From Streptomyces violaceoruber (GTDB taxonomy: Bacteria > Actinomycetota > Actinomycetes > Streptomycetales > Streptomycetaceae), in assembly GCF_033406955.1 (NCBI RefSeq), contig NZ_CP137734.1, positions 4,464,001 to 4,528,000 on the forward strand: 64,000 bases of DNA, written 5' to 3'. The number at the start of each line of letters is the position of its first letter. Position 1 is the first letter of the stretch. The notes under the pieces are model-generated. The model did no database searches. It saw nothing but the letters and a program-made list of their open reading frames with translations, and was not told the origin of the DNA. A program made the position numbers and the translations under genes. Of this stretch, positions 1-6,893 are shown one piece after another.

Positions 1-20
1 GGTCGGCACTCAGCGGCGCG

Positions 21-263
21 GTGCTCTCCCCCGTCGAGATCACCTCGGCCAGTGTGCAGCTCGGCGACGTCATTCAGGTCGGGGGCCAGCAGTGCCGGGT
101 GACCGACCTCTTTCAACTGCCCGGCGGGGCCAAACGACTCGTGTTCGACTCGGGTGAGTTGCTGACCATCCACACGGGGACCCGGCTCATCGCCCTGCGG
201 CTCGTGCGAGTGAGAGGCGGTGATCCCGCCCGTGCCCTCGCGTCGCGACGCCATCGCCGATGA
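21..263 (+). CDS. small conserved hypothetical protein upstream of GntR (5' end uncertain)
   Basis: An 80-residue product from a GTG; the frame stays open to the window edge, so the true start may lie outside. It is a beta-rich small protein with GDVIQVGGQQCRV and LPGGAKRLVFDSGE segments. I recall similar small proteins encoded just upstream of GntR regulators in Streptomyces, but I assign no function. Its end overlaps the start of the GntR gene by about 44 nt, which suggests translational coupling. The arginine-rich last 15 residues lie inside the overlap and may be only the by-product of read-through into it. Confidence 0.5.
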   Translation: MLSPVEITSASVQLGDVIQVGGQQCRVTDLFQLPGGAKRLVFDSGELLTIHTGTRLIALRLVRVRGGDPARALASRRHRR

Positions 264-963
264 CCTCCGGGAGCGGATCGTCACCGGTCGGCTCAAGCCT
301 GGCGAACGCTTGCCTTCTGAGGCGCATTTGGCCGCGCAGTATATGGTCAGCACACCGACGCTGCGGAATGCCCTCGCCGTACTCCAGGCGGAAGGCCTCA
401 TCGAGAAGACCCACGGCAAGGGGAACTTCGTCCGCCGTCCGCTCCACAGGATCACGTACGTCGGCGGGAGGCGGACCCCGGACGCGCACAGCACGGATCT
501 TGCATCCCTGAACGTCACCGTCCACACCACCAAGGTGCGGGCCCGCGGGTATCTCGCGACCCTACTGAAGATGCCGACCGGCAGTCCTTTGATCGAAATC
601 CTCTGTCTCGGCCATGAGGACGAGAAACCTCACAGCCTGGCTCGCATCTACGTCCCCTGCGACCTGGCGCCGGCCGCCGTGCTCCGCGAGCCACTCCCAT
701 ACGAGGCGGTGGTGACGCGACTGAGGGAACTCCGCCCGCCGCCGGCTGAGGTCCGGGAGGAGATCAGCGTTCGCCTCCCGACACCGGAGGAGGCGTCCAC
801 CCTCCGGATCAGCTCTGCCCTGGCAGTCCTCGTCGTCACACGCCAGACGGCCGACACCGCTGGACGTGTGGTTGAGGCGGCCCTCCTGGTGCTGCCGGGG
901 GACCGGGCCGACGCGGTGTTCACCACTCACTACGTGATCGACGAGAGGCCGACGAGAACATGA
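220..963 (+). CDS. GntR-family (HutC/UTRA-type) transcriptional regulator
   Basis: 247 residues from a GTG start; a second GTG four codons later is possible. The N-terminal winged helix-turn-helix covers about residues 8-72 (DDLRERIVTGRLKPGERLPS, then the recognition helix near TPTLRNALAVLQAEGLI and the wing THGKGNFV). The rest, about 85-240, fits a UTRA effector-binding domain, where a small ligand usually releases the protein from DNA. It overlaps the small gene before it and ends in an ATGA overlap with the next gene, so the three genes look like one transcript. It is not beside the transfer operon, so it is probably not the main transfer repressor of this element. The ligand is unknown. 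Confidence 0.8.
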   Translation: MIPPVPSRRDAIADDLRERIVTGRLKPGERLPSEAHLAAQYMVSTPTLRNALAVLQAEGLIEKTHGKGNFVRRPLHRITYVGGRRTPDAHSTDLASLNVTVHTTKVRARGYLATLLKMPTGSPLIEILCLGHEDEKPHSLARIYVPCDLAPAAVLREPLPYEAVVTRLRELRPPPAEVREEISVRLPTPEEASTLRISSALAVLVVTRQTADTAGRVVEAALLVLPGDRADAVFTTHYVIDERPTRT

Positions 964-1265
964 CGACGTCAAACGAACTGCGGCTCCTCCCCTGGACGGG
1001 GCCCGACGGCAAGCCGTGCTTTCTCAGCACCGATGACAGCGGCGGCTACATGTCCCGCCTGGCCGACAACATCGAGTCAGTACAACTCGGCACGGCAACC
1101 GCACTACTGGACCAAGCGATCGACATGCTCGCCACCGACACGGCCCCGGACGACATGCGGCTCCTGGCGAAGAACCTGACCGGAGCCTTGAGGGACACGC
1201 TCCGCGTGGCGACCAGCAGAGGCCACCGCTTGGACAGCCGGTGTACTGATCACTCTTCCTGCTGA
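960..1265 (+). CDS. conserved hypothetical protein following GntR
   Basis: 101 residues; the ATG overlaps the stop of the GntR gene (ATGA). The sequence has LLPWTGPDGKPCFLSTDDSGG near the N-terminus and a helical C-terminal half (RLADNIESVQLGTATALLDQA). Proteins of this kind accompany GntR genes in many Streptomyces genomes; I know of no tested function. The last residues, after SRGHRLD, turn cysteine-rich and irregular, so the C-terminus may have been replaced by the junction with the downstream region. A rho-independent terminator follows directly. Confidence 0.6.
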   Translation: MTTSNELRLLPWTGPDGKPCFLSTDDSGGYMSRLADNIESVQLGTATALLDQAIDMLATDTAPDDMRLLAKNLTGALRDTLRVATSRGHRLDSRCTDHSSC

Positions 1266-1694
1266 CCAGCAGGCCTGACGAAGCCCACGGTCCCGACCAG
1301 TTCGGATGCCGTGGGCTTTTGCCGTCGGCGGTGCTGCCGTGTAACCACCGCATTAGGAGTTCGATCTCGTCCCGACGTGGTCGCGGACCAACGCGTCCGC
1401 AGGGGCCGCACGTGGCGCTGTCCGTAGTCGTTGATGTCAACGGAACGCCCTTGGGCATCGGGTAGATCTTCAATGACTCTGCCGATCCGGCGCCGGCCAG
1501 CTGACGGCACCCTGGAGCACTGAGGCGCTCTAGTGAATATTTGCCCTACTTGCAAGCCTTAAGAACCATTCTGTCCACGTGGATGGCTTCATACGAATCA
1601 GCTGACCCGTCACATGCGGCGAAGAGCCCCGCTAGCATGATCGTCCAAAATGTTGACGTTCATGGCGCTCAGCCGGGTGGGGATCGAGGTCAAT
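1266..1694. other. non-coding junction between the GntR cluster and the restriction gene
   Basis: Holds the terminator of the GntR cluster at its left end. Base composition changes near 1530 from typical high GC to clearly lower GC, marking the left edge of the restriction-modification cargo. I saw no convincing gene on either strand. Reading frames on the minus strand are short and lack recognisable motifs; a decayed gene is possible but not demonstrated. The promoter of the restriction gene should lie in the last 150 nt. Confidence 0.5.
1282..1320 (+). terminator. rho-independent terminator of the GntR gene cluster
   Basis: A 9-bp perfect stem (AGCCCACGG / CCGTGGGCT) with an 18-nt loop, followed by T residues, 16 nt after the stop codon of the hypothetical gene. 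Confidence 0.75.
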
Positions 1695-2585
1695 ATGCAC
1701 TTCTCGATAGATGCAGTTGTCGATCGACTTGTCAGAAAGGGACTTTTGTTCGATCGGGCAGCTATCGAACTAGACAAAATCATCCAGGGTGCGGATGATG
1801 GCGAGTTCTTTTCTCTGCTGGTGAGGGCCGGGTGCATTCCGGAGCGATACAGCCACGACTCCAGGGAGGAAAAGCTATATGCCAAGGCGATGGATTCAAT
1901 CGTTGCCGAGTCTCTCCGGCGGATTGGGTATCAAGCCGAGGTCTCTCAAGAAAGGTCTAACTCGGCGGACGTGGTGGCAGAAGGGGGATCGCCCGCGCAC
2001 TCTCTAGTGGCGGATGCTAAGGCGTTCAGGCTTTCTCGAACAGCACTCAATCCTAAAGACTACAAGATTGAAGCGCTGAGTAAGTGGCGGAAGGGTGCTG
2101 ATTACGCAATTCTGGTCGCCCCTATTGCTGGCTACCCAGAAGGGCAAAGTCGCCTTTATGTGGAGGCTGGCAGATATCAAGTGACGCTACTCTCTTACTC
2201 GCATCTCGCCCTGATGATCGCCTCCGAGTCAGGGCCGTCTCGGCTTGAGGATATTTGGATGCGCAGCGTTGAACATGAATCAGTTACCCTTAGTGCTCCG
2301 CAATATTGGAGCTCGCTGGACAGCGCATTGCGTCAGGCTCTGTCGTGGGACCAGGTGAACTGGACGGAGGCGAGGAGAGAGTACTTCGAAGGCCTTCTGC
2401 TTAATGCGGAGGCAGAGCTCGCCTACTTCGATCAAGTGAAAAATGACGTTGCGGCTATGGATCGCGGAGAGCTCGTTGATATCGCTGTAGAGGCACTCAA
2501 AATCGACAGCAAAATGCGAACCATTCGAGCGCGGGTGGCTAAAACCAGGGCTCTTGTGAACGAGATGGAAGACCGGGAGCAATAG
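1695..2585 (+). CDS. HindIII-family type II restriction endonuclease
   Basis: About 296 residues from ATG 1695, preceded by GGGGATCGAGG; in-frame ATGs at 1650 and 1662 would give up to 311. HindIII itself is 300. What shows it: an EEKLYAKA segment, then SADVV, then LVADAKAFRLSRTA followed by NPKDYKIEALSKWR and a DYAILVAP strand. From memory this block matches HindIII nearly motif for motif. The catalytic acidic pair and lysine would be the D of SADVV and the D and K of VADAK (PD-(D/E)xK fold). It should cut duplex DNA at a specific site, possibly AAGCTT or a variant; specificity is inferred. GC is much lower than that of the transfer genes. It converges on the methyltransferase gene rather than sharing an operon with it. 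Confidence in the family is high. Confidence 0.88.
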   Translation: MHFSIDAVVDRLVRKGLLFDRAAIELDKIIQGADDGEFFSLLVRAGCIPERYSHDSREEKLYAKAMDSIVAESLRRIGYQAEVSQERSNSADVVAEGGSPAHSLVADAKAFRLSRTALNPKDYKIEALSKWRKGADYAILVAPIAGYPEGQSRLYVEAGRYQVTLLSYSHLALMIASESGPSRLEDIWMRSVEHESVTLSAPQYWSSLDSALRQALSWDQVNWTEARREYFEGLLLNAEAELAYFDQVKNDVAAMDRGELVDIAVEALKIDSKMRTIRARVAKTRALVNEMEDREQ

Positions 2586-2639
2586 ATAGCTAATGGGTTG
2601 TCTCCTTCGACACGCGCCAACCGAAGGAGACAACGTGGA

Positions 2640-4658
2640 TCAGCGTGATGAAAAGCTGAATTCCGGGATGCTCTCATAAATTCGATCGGCAATCTCGCGG
2701 CATGCGGCGTTTACCGAATCTTGCTGGCTCAGCATCTCGTCTGTAAATTGACTGAGCCGGGCCTCGATGGCGGAGACGAAAGCTAGAGTTGCTGCCACGT
2801 CATCTGGCCAGTCGAATGCAGCCGCACGATCCAGAGCTGCTTTGATTAGCGCGTCAGTACTGGGTGCATCTTGTGTCAGGCTCATCGCGCTTGCTGCTTC
2901 ATGAGGCCTGGCAACCAAGACGAGGGAAGTGTTGATCGCGGCTGACTTCATCGAACGCGGTCGGTGGGTTCGTTCGATTGTCATGGGCCACAATTGGGTG
3001 ATCTTTAGCCCGGCCCGCACGTAAGCCGCAATTAGTGATGACCAACCGCTAATAGAACTGTGAGCGTAGCAAACGGTAATCACGCCGTCTCGCTTGATGA
3101 CCCGCCGAGCCTCTCGCAAGACTTGCGCCATCCCGGTACTGAAGTATGTCCAGGCTTCTGTGGGACTTCCCTGACGTCGAGGAGCTGCGGTCAGCTCCCT
3201 AGTCGAGTCAGTTCTGGGCTCGCTGAAAATTTCAGGGAAGCTACCGATCAACGCCATCCTTTTGAAGGAGTAGATGCAGTCGGCGAGGATGCTGTAGTAG
3301 AGATTGTCGTAGTACGGCGGGTCAGTGACGATAGCGTCGAAGAAGGCGTCTGGGTAGGCCATTGAGCGGGAGTCGCCGCGGGTAATCCTTTCCTCATGGT
3401 CCGCTGGCATCGGAATTTGGTCTACGCCAGCGGCGATTCGCTCAAGTTTTCCGTAGAGATTCGCTGGCCCGCGCAAGAGTGGGTCAATCTCAACGAAGTC
3501 CCATAGCATAGGCATTCCCGGACCAGAGAGACCGCGTCCCACCTGCTCATTCTGTGAAATCCACATACACAGCCGAGAATTCCAGTCAGCTAGCTGATCA
3601 ATTAGACCGGAAAGGAAAGCAGCGATCGCTTTTGCTTGGGGCTCGCCATACTTCTCTTCCCAGGTCTTCTGCCGCTCACTCAGAATCCTGCACAGGCGAG
3701 TGGTAACCGCAAGTTGTCTCTCTGTGAATAGGGAAGTAATAGTGTCGTGGCCGTACACGGTGGGATTCGTGATACCTGACCAGGCCGGAATTTTGACGTC
3801 AGGAAGTTGAAGGCCGAGTGCGGCGCAGTCTTCCTTGATCATACGCTCCGCGACGGCATCAGTGATATGTTCATGCGGATTCGTCGCGGGAAGAAAATGC
3901 TTTCGCTTGTCGAGCTTTGCAACTGCCGTAAGTTTGTCGGTCGAAGCCGTCCGAACCAACTCGGCCGTTTGCTTCCTGTCGTACTCATGTCCACAAAACA
4001 GGCAACGTAGAGAGTTTCTCCCGATCCAGACCGAGTGGTCGGTTACTGCATCGGATGTCGATTCGACAACATGGATATCGAATGACTTAGTGTCAAAGTC
4101 TGGATGCTGTACGATGGCGCGTTGCTTACCTGCCTTTTTGGAAAGCCAGGGTCGCTTTTGAAGGGGCATCTCGTTACCACAGCTAGTGCACGTAGCGGAA
4201 CGGCTCCAGAAGTAGCAGATGATGTTGTCGGCGTTACGGGAAGGGTAAAGATCGCCGGTCTCGGATTTCAGTTGATCCAGTACTTTCCTTCCCTCCAGCA
4301 TCAATAGATGCCGAAGCTGTCGGCCGGCGGACCTACTGAAATCGAGGAGTGCCTTCGCTGTGAAATAGGCGAGCTCGTTGTTTTCCATCCCGTACATCTT
4401 GACGCCCAGGCGCGTACCTGCAAGCGGGAACGTGGCGCCACCTACGAACGGGTCAAGAACCTTTGATTCTTCTGCTGTTTTAGTTGGGTCGAGGGAAGCG
4501 GAAATTAGGTCTGCTGCCGTAGAGAACGGGCGGCGAGCCCACCAAGTGAAGACAGTGTGGGGAGAAGAGGCGCGCTGGTACCTTTCGGAGGTGCCCGCTT
4601 CGGAGATGGATGCGACATCGAGATACTGTTCAATCGGACGCTTCTGGATCTCCGGCAC
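2640..4658 (-). CDS. large Zn-ribbon DNA adenine methyltransferase (COG1743/DUF1156 type)
   Basis: 672 residues from a GTG with AAGGAG 5 nt upstream. Order of parts: an N-terminal DUF1156-like segment (SISEAGTSERYQRASSPHTV, then WWARRPFSTAA), SAM-binding motif I LDPFVGGATFPLAG near residue 70, two CxxC pairs (CTSCGNE and CLFCGHEYD) making a zinc ribbon, and the catalytic DPPY motif in IVTDPPYYDNL near residue 460. DPPY points to N6-adenine methylation. It is likely the protective partner of the HindIII-like nuclease 55 bp away, but the known HindIII methyltransferase is a much smaller enzyme, so the pairing is unusual. Low GC like the nuclease, consistent with joint acquisition. COG1743 enzymes also occur in multi-gene phage defence clusters; no other such genes are visible here. 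Confidence 0.85.
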   Translation of the reverse strand: MPEIQKRPIEQYLDVASISEAGTSERYQRASSPHTVFTWWARRPFSTAADLISASLDPTKTAEESKVLDPFVGGATFPLAGTRLGVKMYGMENNELAYFTAKALLDFSRSAGRQLRHLLMLEGRKVLDQLKSETGDLYPSRNADNIICYFWSRSATCTSCGNEMPLQKRPWLSKKAGKQRAIVQHPDFDTKSFDIHVVESTSDAVTDHSVWIGRNSLRCLFCGHEYDRKQTAELVRTASTDKLTAVAKLDKRKHFLPATNPHEHITDAVAERMIKEDCAALGLQLPDVKIPAWSGITNPTVYGHDTITSLFTERQLAVTTRLCRILSERQKTWEEKYGEPQAKAIAAFLSGLIDQLADWNSRLCMWISQNEQVGRGLSGPGMPMLWDFVEIDPLLRGPANLYGKLERIAAGVDQIPMPADHEERITRGDSRSMAYPDAFFDAIVTDPPYYDNLYYSILADCIYSFKRMALIGSFPEIFSEPRTDSTRELTAAPRRQGSPTEAWTYFSTGMAQVLREARRVIKRDGVITVCYAHSSISGWSSLIAAYVRAGLKITQLWPMTIERTHRPRSMKSAAINTSLVLVARPHEAASAMSLTQDAPSTDALIKAALDRAAAFDWPDDVAATLAFVSAIEARLSQFTDEMLSQQDSVNAACREIADRIYESIPEFSFSSR

Positions 4659-4821
4659 TGATTCTCCTTAGATGATTTTAATTAACCCAGTGTCCCATAT
4701 TTCCGTGTGCTCTGTGGAGCTCGACGGCATCGTGGTCCACAGGACCATACCGAAGTGGCTGTGCTAGTGGGGCTGGTGGCAGCGTCCCAGCGGGGAGAGC
4801 ATGCCAGCGAGGGCGCGGAGC

Positions 4822-4965
4822 GGCTTTGGGCTGGAGCTGCCATGGGGCGAGTGATCATGGCCCCGTAAGCTGATGGCGCGTCGGGCAGTCTCTGGACCTG
4901 CCCGATAAAGCACGACGTTGGGGCCATGATCTTAGAGGCTCGCCCCATGGTGGCTGCCTAAAGCC
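4822..4965. repeat. long nested hairpin (candidate single-strand origin or structured RNA), AICE 1
   Basis: An imperfect inverted repeat of about 45-nt arms: the left arm begins GGCTTTGGG, the right arm ends TAAAGCC, and the arms share the blocks CCATGGGGCGAG/CTCGCCCCATGG and ATCATGGCCCC/GGGGCCATGAT. A second stem, TCGGGCA/TGCCCGA, sits in the middle. The region is non-coding. AICE 2 has a hairpin of the same size in the same relative position. Elements that replicate by rolling circle need a folded single-strand origin, which is my preferred reading; attenuation or an RNA gene are alternatives. Confidence 0.6.
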
Positions 4966-5131
4966 GTGGAGCGACCGGCCTCAGCTGCAGAGGGTGTCTC
5001 CCACTTGATGCCCGCAGCCGCCGAGCGCGCCGCCGGGCGCGGCCAGCCGGGGCGAAGACAGGAGGCAGGCCGCGCCGCAGAGGCGGCGCGCGCCCGCGCC
5101 GTGCGCGGGTCTTGATGAAGTAGGGAAAGTC
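4966..5131. other. GC-rich non-coding segment next to the Nudix gene (candidate transfer or replication locus)
   Basis: Very GC-rich, with many overlapping short inverted repeats (GCCGCGCCGC, GGCGGCGCGCGC), ending in CTTGATGAAGTAGGGAAA just before the Nudix stop codon. AICE 2 has an equivalent segment ending CTTGATGAGGTAGAGAAA before its YdcF gene. Conservation of this tail between two otherwise different flanks suggests a shared cis-acting function (clt for TraB, double-strand origin, or mRNA end). I could not recognise 8-bp TraB repeats with confidence. Confidence 0.4.
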
Positions 5132-5584
5132 TTATCCCGCTGGGATGAGGTGCTTGCCGTCGTGGCTCCGTACGTGGGGGCCGTTGCCGTCCAAGGCGTC
5201 CAAGAGCCTGATCGCGTAGACCTCGGCCATGCGCTCGCTGACCTCGTCGGGTGTAAGCCAGGAGACGGCCGTCGACTCGCTCGATGTGCGCTCGGTTCCG
5301 CCGGAGGGTTTGCAGCGGAAGACCAGGGCCACGATGCCGCGGGTCGTGTTCTTGTAGACGCCGGTGAGTTCGTCCACCTCGACGTGGATGCCGGTCTCCT
5401 CCAGGACCTCGCGGGCTACGCCGGCCTCGGGAGTCTCGTCGAGTTCGAGCACGCCGCCGGGGAGTTCCCATGTGCCGTTGTCGGCTCGACGGATGGCCAG
5501 GAGGCGCCCGTCCTCGCGCACCACTACTCCGGCGACGGATACGGAGTGCAGGGGTGAGGGCGTTGCTTCCTGTGATTGACTCAT
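5132..5584 (-). CDS. Nudix hydrolase, probable Pif-like transfer-exclusion protein
   Basis: 150 residues. A complete Nudix box runs from about residue 44 to 66 (GGVLELDETPEAGVAREVLE then ETGI), matching GX5EX7REUXEEXGU, so metal binding and hydrolysis of a nucleoside-diphosphate-linked substrate are expected. In pSAM2 the immunity gene pif, which prevents redundant transfer between cells that already carry the element, encodes a Nudix-motif protein and lies beside the regulatory genes. Position and motif make this a Pif candidate. The start chosen (MSQSQEAT) lies inside an operator and has no Shine-Dalgarno; an upstream ATG four codons earlier is possible. It is divergent from the GntR gene and shares its control region. 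Confidence 0.75.
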   Translation of the reverse strand: MSQSQEATPSPLHSVSVAGVVVREDGRLLAIRRADNGTWELPGGVLELDETPEAGVAREVLEETGIHVEVDELTGVYKNTTRGIVALVFRCKPSGGTERTSSESTAVSWLTPDEVSERMAEVYAIRLLDALDGNGPHVRSHDGKHLIPAG

Positions 5585-5594
5585 GTACAGGAGC
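5578..5594. promoter_or_regulatory. operator copy between the Nudix and GntR genes
   Basis: GACTCATGTACAGGAGC: the same core as the two sites before the transfer operon (ACTCATGTACATGAGT). It covers the start codon of the Nudix gene and lies just before the ribosome-binding site of the GntR gene, so binding would affect both. Confidence 0.6.
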
Positions 5595-5614
5595 ATAGGA
5601 GGCGGAGAACGGCT

Positions 5615-6394
5615 ATGGGAACTGCGGTAGAGGGGGGCAGGTCGGGGCCTCGGTACGTGCAGATCGCCGATGAGATCGTGCGGCAGATCCGGGCCGGTGT
5701 GCTCAAGCCCGGCGACATGGTGCCGAGTGAATCGGAGCTGGTGGAGCGCTACGGCGTGTCCGGCGGCACGATCCGTAAGGCCATGGTCGAGGTGCGGGCG
5801 AGTGGGCTTGTCGAGACTCGGCACGGCAAGGGTTCGATCGTGAAGGATCGTCCGCCGGTGCGGCACCGCTCCTCGGATCGCTTCCGGCGGTCCCATCGGC
5901 AGGGCGGTAAGGCCGCGTACCTCGCGGAGTCCGCGCAGTCCGGCGCCACCGCCAAGGTGAGCGTTCTCTACATCGGTCCCATGGAAGCTCCCGAGGACGC
6001 TGCCCGACGGCTCGGTGTTCCCGCCGGCACTCAAGTGCTCGCGCGTCGGCGTCTCTACTTCCGCAACGGCACCCCGGTCGAGACCGCCTCCTCGTACCTC
6101 CCGTGGGACGTCGTCAAGGAGATCCCGGAGCTGTTCGCCGAGAACCCCGGCGGCGGTGGCATCTACGCCCGACTCGAAGACCACGGGCACGAGTTCGCCG
6201 AGTTCGTCGAGACGCTGCAAGCGCGGCCGGCCTCCAAGGTGGAGGCGTCCGAGCTGGCGCTCAGCCCCGGTGCGCCGGTGGTTCACCTGATCCGTGAAGC
6301 TCGCACGACTGCGGGGCTCGTGGTCGAGGTCTGCGACACGCTCATGGCTGCTGACCAGTTCGTTTTCGAATACCGGATCCCTGCCGCTGACTGA
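5615..6394 (+). CDS. GntR/UTRA repressor of the transfer region (KorSA-like)
   Basis: 259 residues from the ATG that follows AGGAGG by 12 nt; an upstream in-frame GTG/ATG region lies within the operator and is less likely. Winged helix domain about residues 11-78 (VRQIRAGVLKPGDMVPSESE, TIRKAMVEVRASGLVETRHG), UTRA domain about 115-255 (QVLARRRLYF, VVHLIREARTTAG, FEYRIP). In pSAM2 KorSA, a GntR protein, represses pra and itself and so keeps the element integrated. Here the gene sits between Nudix and the transfer operon and is flanked on both sides by the same palindrome, which is what an autoregulated transfer repressor would show. Confidence 0.85.
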   Translation: MGTAVEGGRSGPRYVQIADEIVRQIRAGVLKPGDMVPSESELVERYGVSGGTIRKAMVEVRASGLVETRHGKGSIVKDRPPVRHRSSDRFRRSHRQGGKAAYLAESAQSGATAKVSVLYIGPMEAPEDAARRLGVPAGTQVLARRRLYFRNGTPVETASSYLPWDVVKEIPELFAENPGGGGIYARLEDHGHEFAEFVETLQARPASKVEASELALSPGAPVVHLIREARTTAGLVVEVCDTLMAADQFVFEYRIPAAD

Positions 6395-6445
6395 CGCCTG
6401 CTCAACTCCTTGCGACCCGTCGTGACTTCTTAGCCGCGGCGGGTT

Positions 6446-6463
6446 GACTCATGTATAGGAGTC
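6446..6463. promoter_or_regulatory. operator 1 and -35 region of the AICE 1 transfer operon
   Basis: GACTCATGTATAGGAGTC, an imperfect palindrome with GACTC/GAGTC arms. Its left end overlaps a TTGACT -35-like box (6444-6449), so a bound repressor would block RNA polymerase. Confidence 0.6.
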
Positions 6464-6481
6464 AGGCACTCTTCTTCCCAT

Positions 6482-6499
6482 CACTCATGTACATGAGTG
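6482..6499. promoter_or_regulatory. operator 2: perfect 18-bp palindrome before the transfer operon
   Basis: CACTCATGTACATGAGTG is a perfect palindrome, 35 nt before the first transfer-operon gene and in the likely early transcribed region. Same core as the sites at 5578 and 6446. Probable binding site of the neighbouring GntR protein. Confidence 0.7.
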
Positions 6500-6533
6500 G
6501 CGGAGTTGGACATCTATAGAGGAGTGATCTGCT

Positions 6534-6890
6534 GTGCGTCAGATTCCCGTGGAGACGTCCGGTGCCACCGTGATGGTCGCCAAGGCCCCACAGCCCAAGG
6601 TCCGTGACCGCCGTACCGGTGAGATCGCCACCGACATGGAGACCGGCGTCAAGCTGATGACGGTCGACGTGATGTTCGCGGCCAACGACGAGGTGGAGAT
6701 CCTGTCCATCACCGTCCCGGAGACCGGTTTCTCCGGTGAGCTGGCCATGGGTACCCCGGTCGCGCTCACCGGCCTGGTCGCCCGGCCGTGGGAGAACGAG
6801 TTCAACGGCCAGAAGCGGCACGGGATCGCCTTCCGCGCGGTCGCCGTCACCTCGCTGGTCGACATCGACTCGGCCTCGAAGGCGGCCTGA
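6534..6890 (+). CDS. SCO3933-family element regulatory protein
   Basis: 118 residues from GTG, with AGAGGAG 8 nt before it. It consists of a beta-rich single domain; the C-terminal stretch WENEFNGQKRHGIAFRAVAV is nearly identical to that of the homologue in AICE 2, while the N-terminal halves differ more. First gene of the transfer operon, 3 nt before traB. I recognise the family as the one typified by S. coelicolor SCO3933, annotated as regulatory in AICEs. The beta pattern could be an OB-like fold and hence nucleic-acid binding, but that is a guess. Confidence 0.7.
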   Translation: MRQIPVETSGATVMVAKAPQPKVRDRRTGEIATDMETGVKLMTVDVMFAANDEVEILSITVPETGFSGELAMGTPVALTGLVARPWENEFNGQKRHGIAFRAVAVTSLVDIDSASKAA

Positions 6891-6893
6891 GCC

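Noticed and set aside
1250..1555. A minus-strand frame in the gap before the HindIII-like gene
   Set aside because: It crosses the GntR-cluster terminator and shows no recognisable motif; possibly decayed DNA but not supportable as a gene.
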